Source of the DNA: an uncultured Luminiphilus sp. | GTDB lineage: Bacteria; Pseudomonadota; Gammaproteobacteria; Pseudomonadales; Halieaceae | NCBI GenBank assembly: GCA_938091425.1 | Contig: CALKHC010000089.1 | Location: forward strand, 1 to 33,258 | Length of the DNA stretch: 33,258 nt | Direction of reading: 5' to 3' | Shown here: positions 1-9,439 of the stretch, piece after piece | Position numbering within the stretch: position 1 is the first letter of the stretch | How the letters are laid out: every line of letters starts with the position of its first letter | The notes under the pieces: model-generated | Database searches by the model: none | Told to the model about the DNA's origin: nothing | Seen by the model: only the letters and a program-made list of their open reading frames with translations | Made by a program: the position numbers and the translations under genes

Positions 1-101
1 ACGACATCCTGTTCTTTCAGTAGTTCCTCAATAAAGCCCAGCACTGCAACCTTAAAATCCTCGCGTAGGGGATAGACGCTCAGTTCCGCAGACAGTTTCA
101 T
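1..101 (-). CDS. Thiamine-binding protein, YkoF/MTH1187-like (5' end of gene only; continues past window start)
   Basis: Minus-strand ATG at 101..99 reads MKLSAELSVYPLREDFKVAVLGFIEELLKEQDVV, resembling the N-terminus of YkoF/MTH1187-type thiamine-binding proteins. It overlaps the receptor stop as TAATG. Not in the ORF track because it is truncated. Confidence 0.72.
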   Translation of the reverse strand, partial: MKLSAELSVYPLREDFKVAVLGFIEELLKEQDV

Positions 102-2260
102 TACCGGCTCTCCGTCAGGTCGTAGCTCAGTGATAGCCCCACCATACGGGGTTCTCCATATTGGCGGTAGGGTTCCAGCGCATACTCCTTTCTCGGGTCG
201 TTGCCGAAGGTCCCAAAACCCCTGACGAAGGTTGTCTCGTCGGTGAGATTCCGACCCCAGAGCGTCCAATGCCACCGATGCCACTGCCCGGATAAGCTGG
301 CATTGAACTGATGGGTCTCGGGCGCCCTCACGTCGTGGCGGTCAGAGAAGAAATACGCGTCGCTGCCCGCGACTTCGAGTTGCACAGACGCCAGCGCCGA
401 GGCATGCCAAGTGACTCCTGCCGAGTATTGCCAATTGGGTGCCTGCGGTTGGTCACGCCCCGACAGGTCCGCGCCGGTTGCCGTGACGTAGCGATCAAAC
501 TTTGCATCGAGCAGGCCGAGAGTCAGTTCTGCGCCCACCCGCCTGGTGGGTTGCCACTGCAGCTCCCACTCGAGTCCGCGGTGCTCACTGGCCGCAGCGT
601 TGTCGGTGTAGTCGATAAAAGCCGTGCTGCCGTCTGCTCGGGGAATGACCAGCGAACCCTTGGCTTGTTGATCATCCCGATCCATGGTGAAGAAGGCCAG
701 GCGGGAGCGCAGGTTGTGTTGTGTCCAGTCCAACTGCCATCCCACCTCAAGGCTTATCAGCGTCTCCTCATCGAATACCCCCAGCGCGGACACGCTGTCC
801 TGATTCTGCTCGGGCAAGGCGCCGATGCTAGCGAGTAATCCGGCATTGGCGCCGCCCGCCCTCGCACCGCGTGACAGCGTTGCGTAAAACTGCGCGTCGC
901 TTTGATAGTGCCAGATCAAACCGAGGCGGCCGGTCCAGTAGCTGTGGTCGAAATCTTTCTCAACACTCGTGCTGTCACGATATTCACTGTCTCGCTGCTC
1001 TAGGCGCGCGCCGATAAAGCCCGATAGTTGCTCGCTGAAAGTACGATTGATCTCTCCGAAGACGGCTAGCGTTTTGGTGTCGATTTCACTCGAAAAGGGC
1101 TCCGGCAAATAAGTGTATTGCCTGCTCAGATCCTCCGACTCCTCTCGCAAGTAGGTACCGATTACCCATTCTGTGTCGTTGACCTCGGGTGCCTGCAGTC
1201 GCCATTCAAGGCTGCTCATTGAGCGATCTCGAAGATATTCGTCGTAGGAGCTGTACTCCCAGCCGGGCGCTATCCCAAGGTAGCTCCAATCTTCATCATA
1301 GCTGTATGTTGTATCCGTACTGGCATGGCTCAGTTGCAATGTGCTACCCAAACCCATTAGCGTGCTTTGCCAGTTTAGGCGCCCTGCTTTGAGTGTGAGA
1401 TCGTCTTCTCCGGGCTGATCAGAGAGGGTGGCGCGAGTGTTGTCGAGCGAGAACGCGTCATAGCCATTGTCAACGTGGGTATAGTAGACCGCGGTCTCAA
1501 CGGTGTGAGCTTCGTTGGCCCACGTAAGTGTGCCGCGGGCCGTTAGCTCTTCACGGGAATTGGTGTCACTGCGATTCAGGTAGTCGTTGTCGACATACCC
1601 GTCGCTGTTATAGCGCTGCACCGCAATGCGACCCAGCAATCCATCGGACAGAGTCCCGCCCCACCGCGCACCCAAACGATAGCCGCCCTTATCTTCAACG
1701 CCTATGGCTATGTCCCGAGCAGTCGAAGTGGTGCTGCGGCTTTTGACTCCGATCAGGCCTGCTAGGGCGTTGGCCCCCATGAGCGTACCTTGTGGACCGC
1801 GCAGGACTTCAACTTGCTGGATATCGAAGAGCGTCAGAGCTCCCCCTGTGCCACTGAGGTCGATGCCATCCAGCAAGATGCCCACTGAAGGATTGACCGG
1901 CTCGACAAACTGACTCCGCTCACCGATGCCGCGAATCTGAAAAAACCGGCTGCGTGATGCGCCAGAGGAGGCGGTGACGTTGGGCGCCAGTGTAATCACG
2001 TCCTCAAGGTGCGCGGCACCGCGTCGGGATTGGATCTGTTCGGTCAGCACGGTGGCGCTGATTGGGGCAGTGCCGGCGCTCAGTAGCGTGGCAGTGACAG
2101 TGACCTCTTCGAGTGCTGTGTCTGCCTCCTGTGCAAACGCGATGCCACCCCATGTGAGCAGCGGCAGCAGGCAGGCAATACCCGTTAGCATGGCGGGTCG
2201 ACCGCCGCCACTCGTCGAGTACGGGTGTCGTTGTGATGGCTTCACTAAGAGATGTTTCAC
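101..2260 (-). CDS. TonB-dependent outer membrane receptor, probably for thiamine or a thiamine precursor
   Basis: 719 aa; signal peptide, plug domain (EEVTVTAT..., QVEVLRGPQGTLMGANALAGLIGVKSRS), C-terminal beta-barrel ending in LSLSYDLTESR. GTG start with upstream TTAGGAG. Preceded by a TPP riboswitch. Confidence 0.93.
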   Translation of the reverse strand: MKHLLVKPSQRHPYSTSGGGRPAMLTGIACLLPLLTWGGIAFAQEADTALEEVTVTATLLSAGTAPISATVLTEQIQSRRGAAHLEDVITLAPNVTASSGASRSRFFQIRGIGERSQFVEPVNPSVGILLDGIDLSGTGGALTLFDIQQVEVLRGPQGTLMGANALAGLIGVKSRSTTSTARDIAIGVEDKGGYRLGARWGGTLSDGLLGRIAVQRYNSDGYVDNDYLNRSDTNSREELTARGTLTWANEAHTVETAVYYTHVDNGYDAFSLDNTRATLSDQPGEDDLTLKAGRLNWQSTLMGLGSTLQLSHASTDTTYSYDEDWSYLGIAPGWEYSSYDEYLRDRSMSSLEWRLQAPEVNDTEWVIGTYLREESEDLSRQYTYLPEPFSSEIDTKTLAVFGEINRTFSEQLSGFIGARLEQRDSEYRDSTSVEKDFDHSYWTGRLGLIWHYQSDAQFYATLSRGARAGGANAGLLASIGALPEQNQDSVSALGVFDEETLISLEVGWQLDWTQHNLRSRLAFFTMDRDDQQAKGSLVIPRADGSTAFIDYTDNAAASEHRGLEWELQWQPTRRVGAELTLGLLDAKFDRYVTATGADLSGRDQPQAPNWQYSAGVTWHASALASVQLEVAGSDAYFFSDRHDVRAPETHQFNASLSGQWHRWHWTLWGRNLTDETTFVRGFGTFGNDPRKEYALEPYRQYGEPRMVGLSLSYDLTESR

Positions 2261-2322
2261 GCGATGGTGCTCCTAAAAGATCCGGCAGGGGCACATAGCG
2301 TTTGGCGGGGTGATCGTCCGAA

Positions 2323-2408
2323 CACCTGTTCCCTCCGCCGGTATGATCCGGATCAGGTTCGACGGGTTCACCGAATCGGCATCTCAGGCAAAGGCCACCC
2401 CGCAGGTG
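2323..2408 (-). promoter_or_regulatory. TPP riboswitch (THI element)
   Basis: Minus strand: CACCTGCGGGGTGGCCTTTGCCTGAGATGCCGATTCGGTGAACCCGTCGAACCTGATCCGGATCATACCGGCGGAGGGAACAGGTG. Contains conserved CTGAGA and ACCTGATCCGGATCATACCGGCGGAGGGAAC, closed by CACCTG/CAGGTG as P1. Confidence 0.95.
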
Positions 2409-2566
2409 GCGATATTTTAGCACAGGAAAAAAACTATCCGCTCAAGCCCTGGTCCTCAAGGCAGGCCCCGATGCGCCTCTCTGGCAGTCTGTCACAGAGT
2501 TGTCACGGCAGCTTTGCTAGAGTGGTTAGTCCATCCATGGAAGGGTATTTCGCCTCGGTCCCGCGT

Positions 2567-3643
2567 ATGATGTGGGGGTATGAGGGTTTGGACGCTACGA
2601 CAACAGTGAACAGCATCGACCACAGCGCATGGAAGGCGCGATTTGAGGAGGCTTCGACCCAGATTCAAGATTGGGTGAGAGACCTCTGGCACCGCTTGGC
2701 GCGCGACCCCGCGCGGCTTCAGCGCGTGCAAACCGCGCTGATTGTGCTGTTGGTGGTGTGGTCACTCTCCAGCGTCAGCCAGCTTATTTGGATTCCCTTT
2801 CGCGCCAATCCCATTGAAGTTGCTCCGGGTCTTGCGCTGAATCCGCCAAAGCCCAGCGGCCAGAAGCAGGCAGAGGTGATTGATACGTCTTCTGTGCTGG
2901 GTCTTGGACTTTTTGGCGGCTCGTCGGAGGCACTGACTGATGCGGACGGAGCAACGCTTAACGAGACCAGTCGTGACAGCATTGAGCAAAACGCACAGGA
3001 AACCCGTCTGGCGCTCACATTGACCGGCATTGTGGCGTCGACCGAAGACGGCAGAGGAAGCGCAGTGATCAAGTCGGGTGCTGCAGAGCAGGTCTACGCC
3101 GTGGGCGACGCGTTGCCCGCTTCCGGGCAAGTGGTGCTGGCCAAGGTCATGCCCCAGCAAGTGGTGATAGACAATAACGGCACCTATGAGCTGATCAAGT
3201 TATACGAGGGCCCGGGCATAGCGATCCCGGCCCGAGCCGCTCGGCAACCTCGTCCGGGTGCGATAGCGCCTGTCGCCGACTCCAGCCCGACTGAGGGTAG
3301 TCCGCCTGCTACTGCGGCGGAACAAACGGCATTGGCCAGTCAATATCGCCGCCAACTTTATGACAGCCCTGAATCGCTGGCGTCAGTGGTCTCGGTGTCA
3401 CCTGTTCAAGAAGGTGATCGGGTCGTGGGGTACCGCATTGCGCCGGGGGCTGATCGAGTCGCCTTCGATACTTTTGGATTCCAACCCGGTGATATTGTCA
3501 CCGCGGTAAATGGTCTAGCGCTCAGCGATGCAAGTAACACGGTGAAGCTTTACCAGACGATGAAAGATGCCACCCAGGCGACATTTGACATTGAAAGAGA
3601 CGGTGGCACCGTGACCGTCAATGTTGATCTCGCTAGCCCCTAA
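2567..3643 (+). CDS. gspC: Type II secretion system protein GspC
   Basis: Part of ORF 2252..3643. N-terminal TM segment, homology region, C-terminal PDZ-like domain (GDIVTAVNGLALSDAS). Directly upstream of gspD. Start uncertain (2537 or 2567); the 2252 start would overlap the antisense riboswitch. Confidence 0.88.
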   Translation: MMWGYEGLDATTTVNSIDHSAWKARFEEASTQIQDWVRDLWHRLARDPARLQRVQTALIVLLVVWSLSSVSQLIWIPFRANPIEVAPGLALNPPKPSGQKQAEVIDTSSVLGLGLFGGSSEALTDADGATLNETSRDSIEQNAQETRLALTLTGIVASTEDGRGSAVIKSGAAEQVYAVGDALPASGQVVLAKVMPQQVVIDNNGTYELIKLYEGPGIAIPARAARQPRPGAIAPVADSSPTEGSPPATAAEQTALASQYRRQLYDSPESLASVVSVSPVQEGDRVVGYRIAPGADRVAFDTFGFQPGDIVTAVNGLALSDASNTVKLYQTMKDATQATFDIERDGGTVTVNVDLASP

Positions 3644-3647
3644 CAGG

Positions 3648-5660
3648 ATGCCCGTGAACATTTCAGACCTCACAGCTTTGCTCAAAAACAGTCTTCGTGC
3701 GATCGCCGTTACCGCGGCGCTGACACTCGGTGCTGTGTCAGTAGCGCAGGAGTACACGGTCAATCTCAAGGACACCGACATTCAGGAATTCATTAAGTTT
3801 GTTGCTGATGTGACCGGCACGACGATGGTGGTTGACCCGAATGTGAAGGGGAAGGTCAGGGTGATCTCATCGAAGCCCGTGTCACAGGCCGAACTCTATG
3901 ATCTGTTCCTGTCTATTCTAGATGTGCAGGGCTATACGGCGGTGCGGAGCGGCCAGGTGATCCGCATTGTTCCCAGTAAAGACGCCCGCTCCTCGCCCGT
4001 GCCGATCATGGAGGACCAGAGTGCGTTGGGAAACGATGAGTATGTCACCCAGGTCATTAGGCTCGACAACATTTCGGCGGCCAAACTGATCCCGGTGCTG
4101 CGTCCCTTGGTGCCGCAACAGGCGCACATGGCGGCCTACGCCCCCAGTAACGCCATCATCATTTCTGATATTCGATCGAACATTGGTCGGATCGTTGACA
4201 TCATCGAACGCATGGACCGCTCAGCGATCCAGACCACCGAGATCATCCGCCTTAAGTACGGGGTCGCCGAGGACGTGGTCAGCATGCTAAACACCCTCGA
4301 GAAATCGAGACAGGGGGAGGGTGCCGACGCAGACAAGGAAGCGGTGTTGGTTGCTGACAAGCGCACAAATAGCGTTGTGGTCACGGCGGATGAGTTATCG
4401 GTCGATCGTATCCGCAAGTTGGTGGCATATCTCGACACGCCGCTTGAGCAATCGGGCAATGTCCGTGTCATTTACCTCGAATATGCCGACGCGATAGAGG
4501 CCGCCGAAGTGCTGACCCGCGTCATGCAGAATATCAGCCGGCTGGAGGAAGGCGGGAGTAATAAGCGCGCGGGGAGCGGTGAATCGACGATCGAGGCAGA
4601 TGAAGGCACCAACAGTCTGATCATCACAGCCGACACCGATGAAATGGCGGCGTTGGAAGCGGTGATTGCGCGGCTGGACATTCGTCGCGCTCAGGTACTC
4701 ATTGAGGCCATCATTGTCGAGATGGAAGTCTCGGAAGGCCAAGATCTTGGGCTGCAGTGGCTGTTCGCCAACGACAACGGTGTCTTTGGTAGCAATATCA
4801 CCACGGATGAGGCCAGACGGCAACGTGCGGCGGCACTGGCCGGGTCGCTGATCCCCGCTGATGGTTCCGAGAACATTGGCACGAGAGAAGTGGCTGCGTC
4901 ACTGGCAACGGTGCCCGGAACGACGTTTGGCTGGGGTGTCGTGGATGAGTCCCTGACCATGAGCGTGATACTCAATGCGCTGGAATCTCAAGGGAATTCC
5001 AATATTCTCTCCACTCCCAGTCTGCTCACCCTCGATAACGAGGAAGCCTACATTATGGTTGGTAGTGAGGTGCCCTTCGTGACTGGTTCCTACACCAACA
5101 CGGGCGTTGGCAATGGCGCGCAGAATCCTTTTCAGACCATCGAACGCCAGAGTGTTGGTGTGACCTTGAAAGTAACGCCGCAAATCAACGAGGGTGACGC
5201 CGTGGTGCTGGATATCGTTCAGGAAGTCTCCAGTCTCGCCCCTAGCCTCATAGCTTCCGACCTCATCACCAATGAGCGCAAGATTGAAACGATGGTGCTC
5301 GCCAAAGACAACGACATTGTGGTGCTCGGTGGTTTGGTCAAAGATGACGTGAGGGACAGCAGCGAAGGTGTACCGCTACTGTCCAGTATTCCCCTGCTGG
5401 GCCGACTGTTCCGCTCTGATTCGGTGAAGGTGACGAAGCAAAATCTGCTGGTCTTTATTCGCCCGACTATTATTCGAGATGATGAAGATCTGGCCGGCGC
5501 GACCGCGGAAAAATATCGCTTTATCAGGGACCAGCAGATGGAGCGTCGAGAGCGTGGCCTCATGTTCCTCGATGATGGCAACCTCCCCGTATTACCGACC
5601 TGGGAAGAGCAGATTCAGCAGTTGCCCGAGGCGCCGAGCGACGACGCAGGGGAAGAGTGA
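3648..5660 (+). CDS. gspD: Type II secretion system secretin GspD
   Basis: ORF 3621..5660; signal peptide, N0-N3 domains, secretin motif VPLLSSIPLLGRLFRSDSVKVTKQNLLVFIRPTII. Confidence 0.97.
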   Translation: MPVNISDLTALLKNSLRAIAVTAALTLGAVSVAQEYTVNLKDTDIQEFIKFVADVTGTTMVVDPNVKGKVRVISSKPVSQAELYDLFLSILDVQGYTAVRSGQVIRIVPSKDARSSPVPIMEDQSALGNDEYVTQVIRLDNISAAKLIPVLRPLVPQQAHMAAYAPSNAIIISDIRSNIGRIVDIIERMDRSAIQTTEIIRLKYGVAEDVVSMLNTLEKSRQGEGADADKEAVLVADKRTNSVVVTADELSVDRIRKLVAYLDTPLEQSGNVRVIYLEYADAIEAAEVLTRVMQNISRLEEGGSNKRAGSGESTIEADEGTNSLIITADTDEMAALEAVIARLDIRRAQVLIEAIIVEMEVSEGQDLGLQWLFANDNGVFGSNITTDEARRQRAAALAGSLIPADGSENIGTREVAASLATVPGTTFGWGVVDESLTMSVILNALESQGNSNILSTPSLLTLDNEEAYIMVGSEVPFVTGSYTNTGVGNGAQNPFQTIERQSVGVTLKVTPQINEGDAVVLDIVQEVSSLAPSLIASDLITNERKIETMVLAKDNDIVVLGGLVKDDVRDSSEGVPLLSSIPLLGRLFRSDSVKVTKQNLLVFIRPTIIRDDEDLAGATAEKYRFIRDQQMERRERGLMFLDDGNLPVLPTWEEQIQQLPEAPSDDAGEE

Positions 5661-5666
5661 CTGCTC

Positions 5667-7184
5667 ATGAGCGAGTCTGCACTGGAGTCCCTGCCCGTCG
5701 CTGAACCAGCAAGCCCAGTATTGGCCTCGGGACTGCCTTTTGCTTTTGCGCAGAGCCGAAATGTGCTGCTTGAGCGCTCCGGTGCCGCGTTGACCCTTCA
5801 CTATGTTCCGCCGCTGGCCACCGACGTATTACTCGAGGTGCGACGCTATGTGGGAGAGGTGTTCTCGCTGGCGTCGCTCGATGAGGACCAGTTTCGTCAG
5901 CGACTCACTGTGGCGTATCAGCGTACCCAGAACGAGGCGGCACAGATGGCCGAGGACTTGTCCTCGGATATTGATTTGTCACGACTGGTGGAGGAGTTGC
6001 CCGACGTCGGCGATCTGATGGATGCCGACGACGATGCGCCGATTATCCGTCTGATCAATGCCATTCTGTCCCAGGCGGTCAAAGAGCAGGCCTCGGACAT
6101 CCACATAGAGACCTTCGAAGACCGTCTCAGCGTCCGGTACCGGGTGGATGGCGTGCTGAGTGAGGTTCTCTCTCCCAAGCGAACGTTGGCACCGCTACTG
6201 GTTTCTCGGCTTAAAGTGATGGCGAAGCTGGATATTGCCGAAAAGCGCGTGCCTCAGGATGGCCGAATCTCGGTGCGCATTGCGGGTCATGGCATCGACA
6301 TTCGCATGTCTACCATTCCGTCCGCTTACGGAGAGCGAGTGGTGCTGCGACTGCTTGATAAACAGGCCGGGCAGCTCAATCTCAGTGAACTGCATATGAA
6401 CGAGCAGGTTGACGCCGCGTATCGTGGCGCGCTGGCCAGCCCTCACGGCATTATTTTGGTGACCGGGCCCACGGGCTCGGGAAAAACCACCACGCTGTAT
6501 GCAGGGTTGTCCAGTATCAATGAGAGCTCGCGCAACATTCTGACGATTGAAGACCCGGTCGAGTACATGTTGCCCGGTGTAGGGCAAACCCAGGTCAATC
6601 CCAAAGTCGATATGACCTTTGCCCGAGGGTTGAGAGCCATTCTTAGACAGGACCCCGACATTGTCATGGTGGGGGAGATACGTGATCTGGAGACCGCTGA
6701 AATTGCGGTTCAAGCGTCACTGACCGGACATTTGGTGCTGTCGACACTCCACACCAATACGGCAATCGGCGCCGTGACGCGCTTGCAGGACATGGGTGTA
6801 GAGCCATTCTTGCTCTCATCGAGTCTGCTCGCTGTGATGGCGCAACGATTGGTGCGACTGCTGTGTCTGGAATGTCGCGAGTCCTACCAGCCCGGAGAGG
6901 CAGAGCGGGAGCGATTGGGGCTGACTGATGAGAGCGTGCAGCTTTTTCGAGCCCGAGGCTGTGAGCACTGCAATATGACAGGTTACCGTGGCCGAACGGG
7001 TATCTACGAACTGATCGAAATCGGTGAGGCACTTCGTGAAGCGATTCACGGCGGTCAGGGGGAGCAATCGCTGTTGCGCCTTGCCCGGCAACATAGCCCC
7101 GGTATTGATGCCGATGGTCGCCGTCGGATTATCAGTGGTGAGACCAGCCTCGAGGAAGTACTGCGGGTGACTGCGGTCAACTGA
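5667..7184 (+). CDS. gspE: Type II secretion system ATPase GspE
   Basis: Walker A GPTGSGKTTTLY, IRAILRQDPDIVMVGEIRD-type Asp/Walker B boxes, CxxC...CxxC (CLECRES...CEHCNMTGYRGRTGIYE). Confidence 0.98.
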   Translation: MSESALESLPVAEPASPVLASGLPFAFAQSRNVLLERSGAALTLHYVPPLATDVLLEVRRYVGEVFSLASLDEDQFRQRLTVAYQRTQNEAAQMAEDLSSDIDLSRLVEELPDVGDLMDADDDAPIIRLINAILSQAVKEQASDIHIETFEDRLSVRYRVDGVLSEVLSPKRTLAPLLVSRLKVMAKLDIAEKRVPQDGRISVRIAGHGIDIRMSTIPSAYGERVVLRLLDKQAGQLNLSELHMNEQVDAAYRGALASPHGIILVTGPTGSGKTTTLYAGLSSINESSRNILTIEDPVEYMLPGVGQTQVNPKVDMTFARGLRAILRQDPDIVMVGEIRDLETAEIAVQASLTGHLVLSTLHTNTAIGAVTRLQDMGVEPFLLSSSLLAVMAQRLVRLLCLECRESYQPGEAERERLGLTDESVQLFRARGCEHCNMTGYRGRTGIYELIEIGEALREAIHGGQGEQSLLRLARQHSPGIDADGRRRIISGETSLEEVLRVTAVN

Positions 7185-7187
7185 TTC

Positions 7188-8408
7188 ATGACGGCCTTTC
7201 GTTACAAGGCTCTCAACGATGAGGGCAAATTGGTCAAAGGTGTGCTGGAAGGTGATTCCGATCGTCAAGTGCGATGGACGCTCAGACAGAGGCATCTGAG
7301 GCCGGTAGAGGTCGCTGAGGCCACGAATGCGGGTGGCTCGGGTGAAGGCCGAGGTTTGCGGTGGTTTGCCAAACGTTTGGGCGCTGGTGATCTAGCGCTG
7401 CTGACCCGGCAGTTGGCGACCCTTGTGGCCTCCGCACTGCCACTGGATGAGTGCCTGCAGGCAGTCGCCGATCAGAGCCGCAAGCCCGCGACCAAATCCA
7501 TGATGCTTCAGGTACGGTCCAAGGTCGCTGAGGGTCACACTCTGGCACACGCCTTAAATCAGTTCCCCTCTGCGTTTGGCGAGATGTATCGAGCGATGGT
7601 AAATGCGGGCGAGGAGGCGGGCCAGCTTGCGCCCGTACTCGAGCAATTGGCGCATTATACGGAGACCCGCCAGCACACGGCTCAGAAGCTGCAGATGGCA
7701 CTGATCTATCCGTTTGTGCTGATCGCCGTGGCGGTGGCGGTGGTGTCGGCACTCATGATTTTTGTGGTCCCCGAGTTGGTGGGTATTTTTGTGCACTCCA
7801 AAAAAGCCCTGCCTCCGCTCACGGTAGGACTGATCTGGGTCAGCGACTTTATGCGCGCTTACGCGCTGTATTGTCTGCTTCTTTTGGTCGGGGCCCTAGT
7901 GCTGTGTCGACGTCTTCTGCGACACCCCGGTCGGCGCAAACGCTGGCACCAGTTTCTGCTCGGCGTCCCAGGTTTGCGGGGGCTACTGATCGCATTGGAC
8001 ACTGCCCGGTTCGCGTCTACGCTCAGCATTCTGATGGCGTCGGGCGTGCCCTTGATCCATGCCCTGCGCATTGCGGGTGCTGTGATGACTAATTTGGTGC
8101 TCCGCGAAGCCAGTGGAACGGTATCGGTCGCGGTACAGGAGGGTGCCAGTTTGAGCAGGGCGCTTTCTCAGGAGGCATTTTTTCCACCCATGATGTTGCA
8201 CATGGTGGCCTCAGGAGAGGCGAGCGGTGAATTGGAAACCATGCTGGAGCGCTCGGCGCTGAATCAGGAACGCGAGCTGGAAATGACGCTGGGGACCATT
8301 ATGGGATTATTCGAACCCGCGATGGTTGTCTTTATGGGAGGGCTGGTGCTGACAATTGTTCTAGCTATTCTGCTCCCGATTTTTGATTTGAATACGATGG
8401 TGAGGTAA
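7188..8408 (+). CDS. gspF: Type II secretion system inner membrane protein GspF
   Basis: MTAFRYKALNDEGKLVKGVLEGDS..., two T2SSF domains, three TM segments, position after gspE. Confidence 0.97.
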   Translation: MTAFRYKALNDEGKLVKGVLEGDSDRQVRWTLRQRHLRPVEVAEATNAGGSGEGRGLRWFAKRLGAGDLALLTRQLATLVASALPLDECLQAVADQSRKPATKSMMLQVRSKVAEGHTLAHALNQFPSAFGEMYRAMVNAGEEAGQLAPVLEQLAHYTETRQHTAQKLQMALIYPFVLIAVAVAVVSALMIFVVPELVGIFVHSKKALPPLTVGLIWVSDFMRAYALYCLLLLVGALVLCRRLLRHPGRRKRWHQFLLGVPGLRGLLIALDTARFASTLSILMASGVPLIHALRIAGAVMTNLVLREASGTVSVAVQEGASLSRALSQEAFFPPMMLHMVASGEASGELETMLERSALNQERELEMTLGTIMGLFEPAMVVFMGGLVLTIVLAILLPIFDLNTMVR

Positions 8409-8414
8409 GCAGCC

Positions 8415-8846
8415 ATGACGAAACATAGCGGTTTTTCATTGATCGAAATTTTGGTGGTGCTGGTCATCATGGGGCTGTTGATCAGTGTTGTCGCACCGAC
8501 AGTGCTCAACAGTGCCGATGACGCCCGCATCCAAAAAGCACAGGCTGACTTCAAGTCTATTGAGACGGCGCTGAAAATCTATCGGTTGGATAATTATGTG
8601 TACCCCACCACCGAGCAGGGGCTCGAGGCGTTGATCACGCCCAGCTCGCTGGAACCCGAGCCTCGTAATTTCAAGCAGGGCGGCTATCTCTCTGAACTGC
8701 CCATGGACCCGTGGGGGCGACCGTATCTGTACCTGTCCCCGGGTGAGTACCGGGAGACGGATATCTACTCGATGGGTGCCGACGGCTTACCGGGTGGGGA
8801 AGGCCAGAATGCCGATATCGGCAACTGGAATAAGGCAAGCGGCTGA
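8415..8846 (+). CDS. gspG: Major pseudopilin GspG
   Basis: Prepilin signal GFSLIEILVVLVIMGLL; GspG body (TTEQGLEALITP, DPWGRPYLYLSPGE). Confidence 0.98.
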   Translation: MTKHSGFSLIEILVVLVIMGLLISVVAPTVLNSADDARIQKAQADFKSIETALKIYRLDNYVYPTTEQGLEALITPSSLEPEPRNFKQGGYLSELPMDPWGRPYLYLSPGEYRETDIYSMGADGLPGGEGQNADIGNWNKASG

Positions 8847-8875
8847 GCAACAGATGCTCGAACAGGGACAGTTCG

Positions 8876-9439
8876 ATGAGGCTTACAGTTAGCCAGCGCG
8901 GTTTCAGCCTGATTGAACTGCTGGTCGCGGTGTTCGTAATTGTGCTGCTGACGGGCGTAGTGAGTCTCAACGTGGGTCGGGGCGGCGCAGAGCTGGAGCT
9001 GGAGGGCGAAGTGCGTCATGTCTCTGGCCTGCTGGCGTTCGCCAGCGCTGAGGCAGGCTTATCTGCTGCGGATCATGGACTCTTTATTGCGCTGGATGCC
9101 GAAGCAGACTCATCCGTTTACCGGGGTATCTGGTTGAGACGATTTGACCAGGGCTGGACGGCTCCGCGCTCCGGTGCTGAGGTCTTCGAGTCAGTGTCGC
9201 TTGCAGCGGGCTATGAGCTCCGGCTCAATCTATCGGGTCAACCCGAGGTCGAGCTACTGCCCTATGAGCCCGAGCTCAATCCCTCACCACAGATCGTCGC
9301 CTGGGCGGGTGGCGAGATGACACCGGGTTCTCTGGAATGGTTGGACCGTCGCACTGGCGAACTGTTGTACCAACTGGAATGGGATTTGTTGGGCCGCATG
9401 ACGCTCATGCCTAGAGGCAGGGTCGATGCTGAGGATTGA
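8876..9439 (+). CDS. gspH: Minor pseudopilin GspH
   Basis: Prepilin signal GFSLIELLVAVFVIVLLTG; position between gspG and gspI. Confidence 0.93.
   Translation: MRLTVSQRGFSLIELLVAVFVIVLLTGVVSLNVGRGGAELELEGEVRHVSGLLAFASAEAGLSAADHGLFIALDAEADSSVYRGIWLRRFDQGWTAPRSGAEVFESVSLAAGYELRLNLSGQPEVELLPYEPELNPSPQIVAWAGGEMTPGSLEWLDRRTGELLYQLEWDLLGRMTLMPRGRVDAED

Noticed and set aside
311-838. 175-aa plus-strand ORF inside the TonB receptor gene
   Set aside because: Antisense to a clear coding sequence; no recognisable domain. Typical shadow ORF in GC-rich DNA.
2004-2423. 139-aa minus-strand ORF spanning the riboswitch and receptor start
   Set aside because: Alternative frame through the riboswitch and signal peptide region; composition looks like out-of-frame translation.
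2252-2566. Long N-terminal extension of the gspC ORF
   Set aside because: Overlaps the antisense riboswitch and lacks GspC-like sequence; downstream ATGs (2537, 2567) fit GspC better.
4395-4823. 142-aa minus-strand ORF within gspD
   Set aside because: Shadow ORF opposite the conserved secretin; no RBS or domain recognised.
6195-6713. 172-aa minus-strand ORF within gspE
   Set aside because: Shadow ORF opposite the conserved ATPase core.
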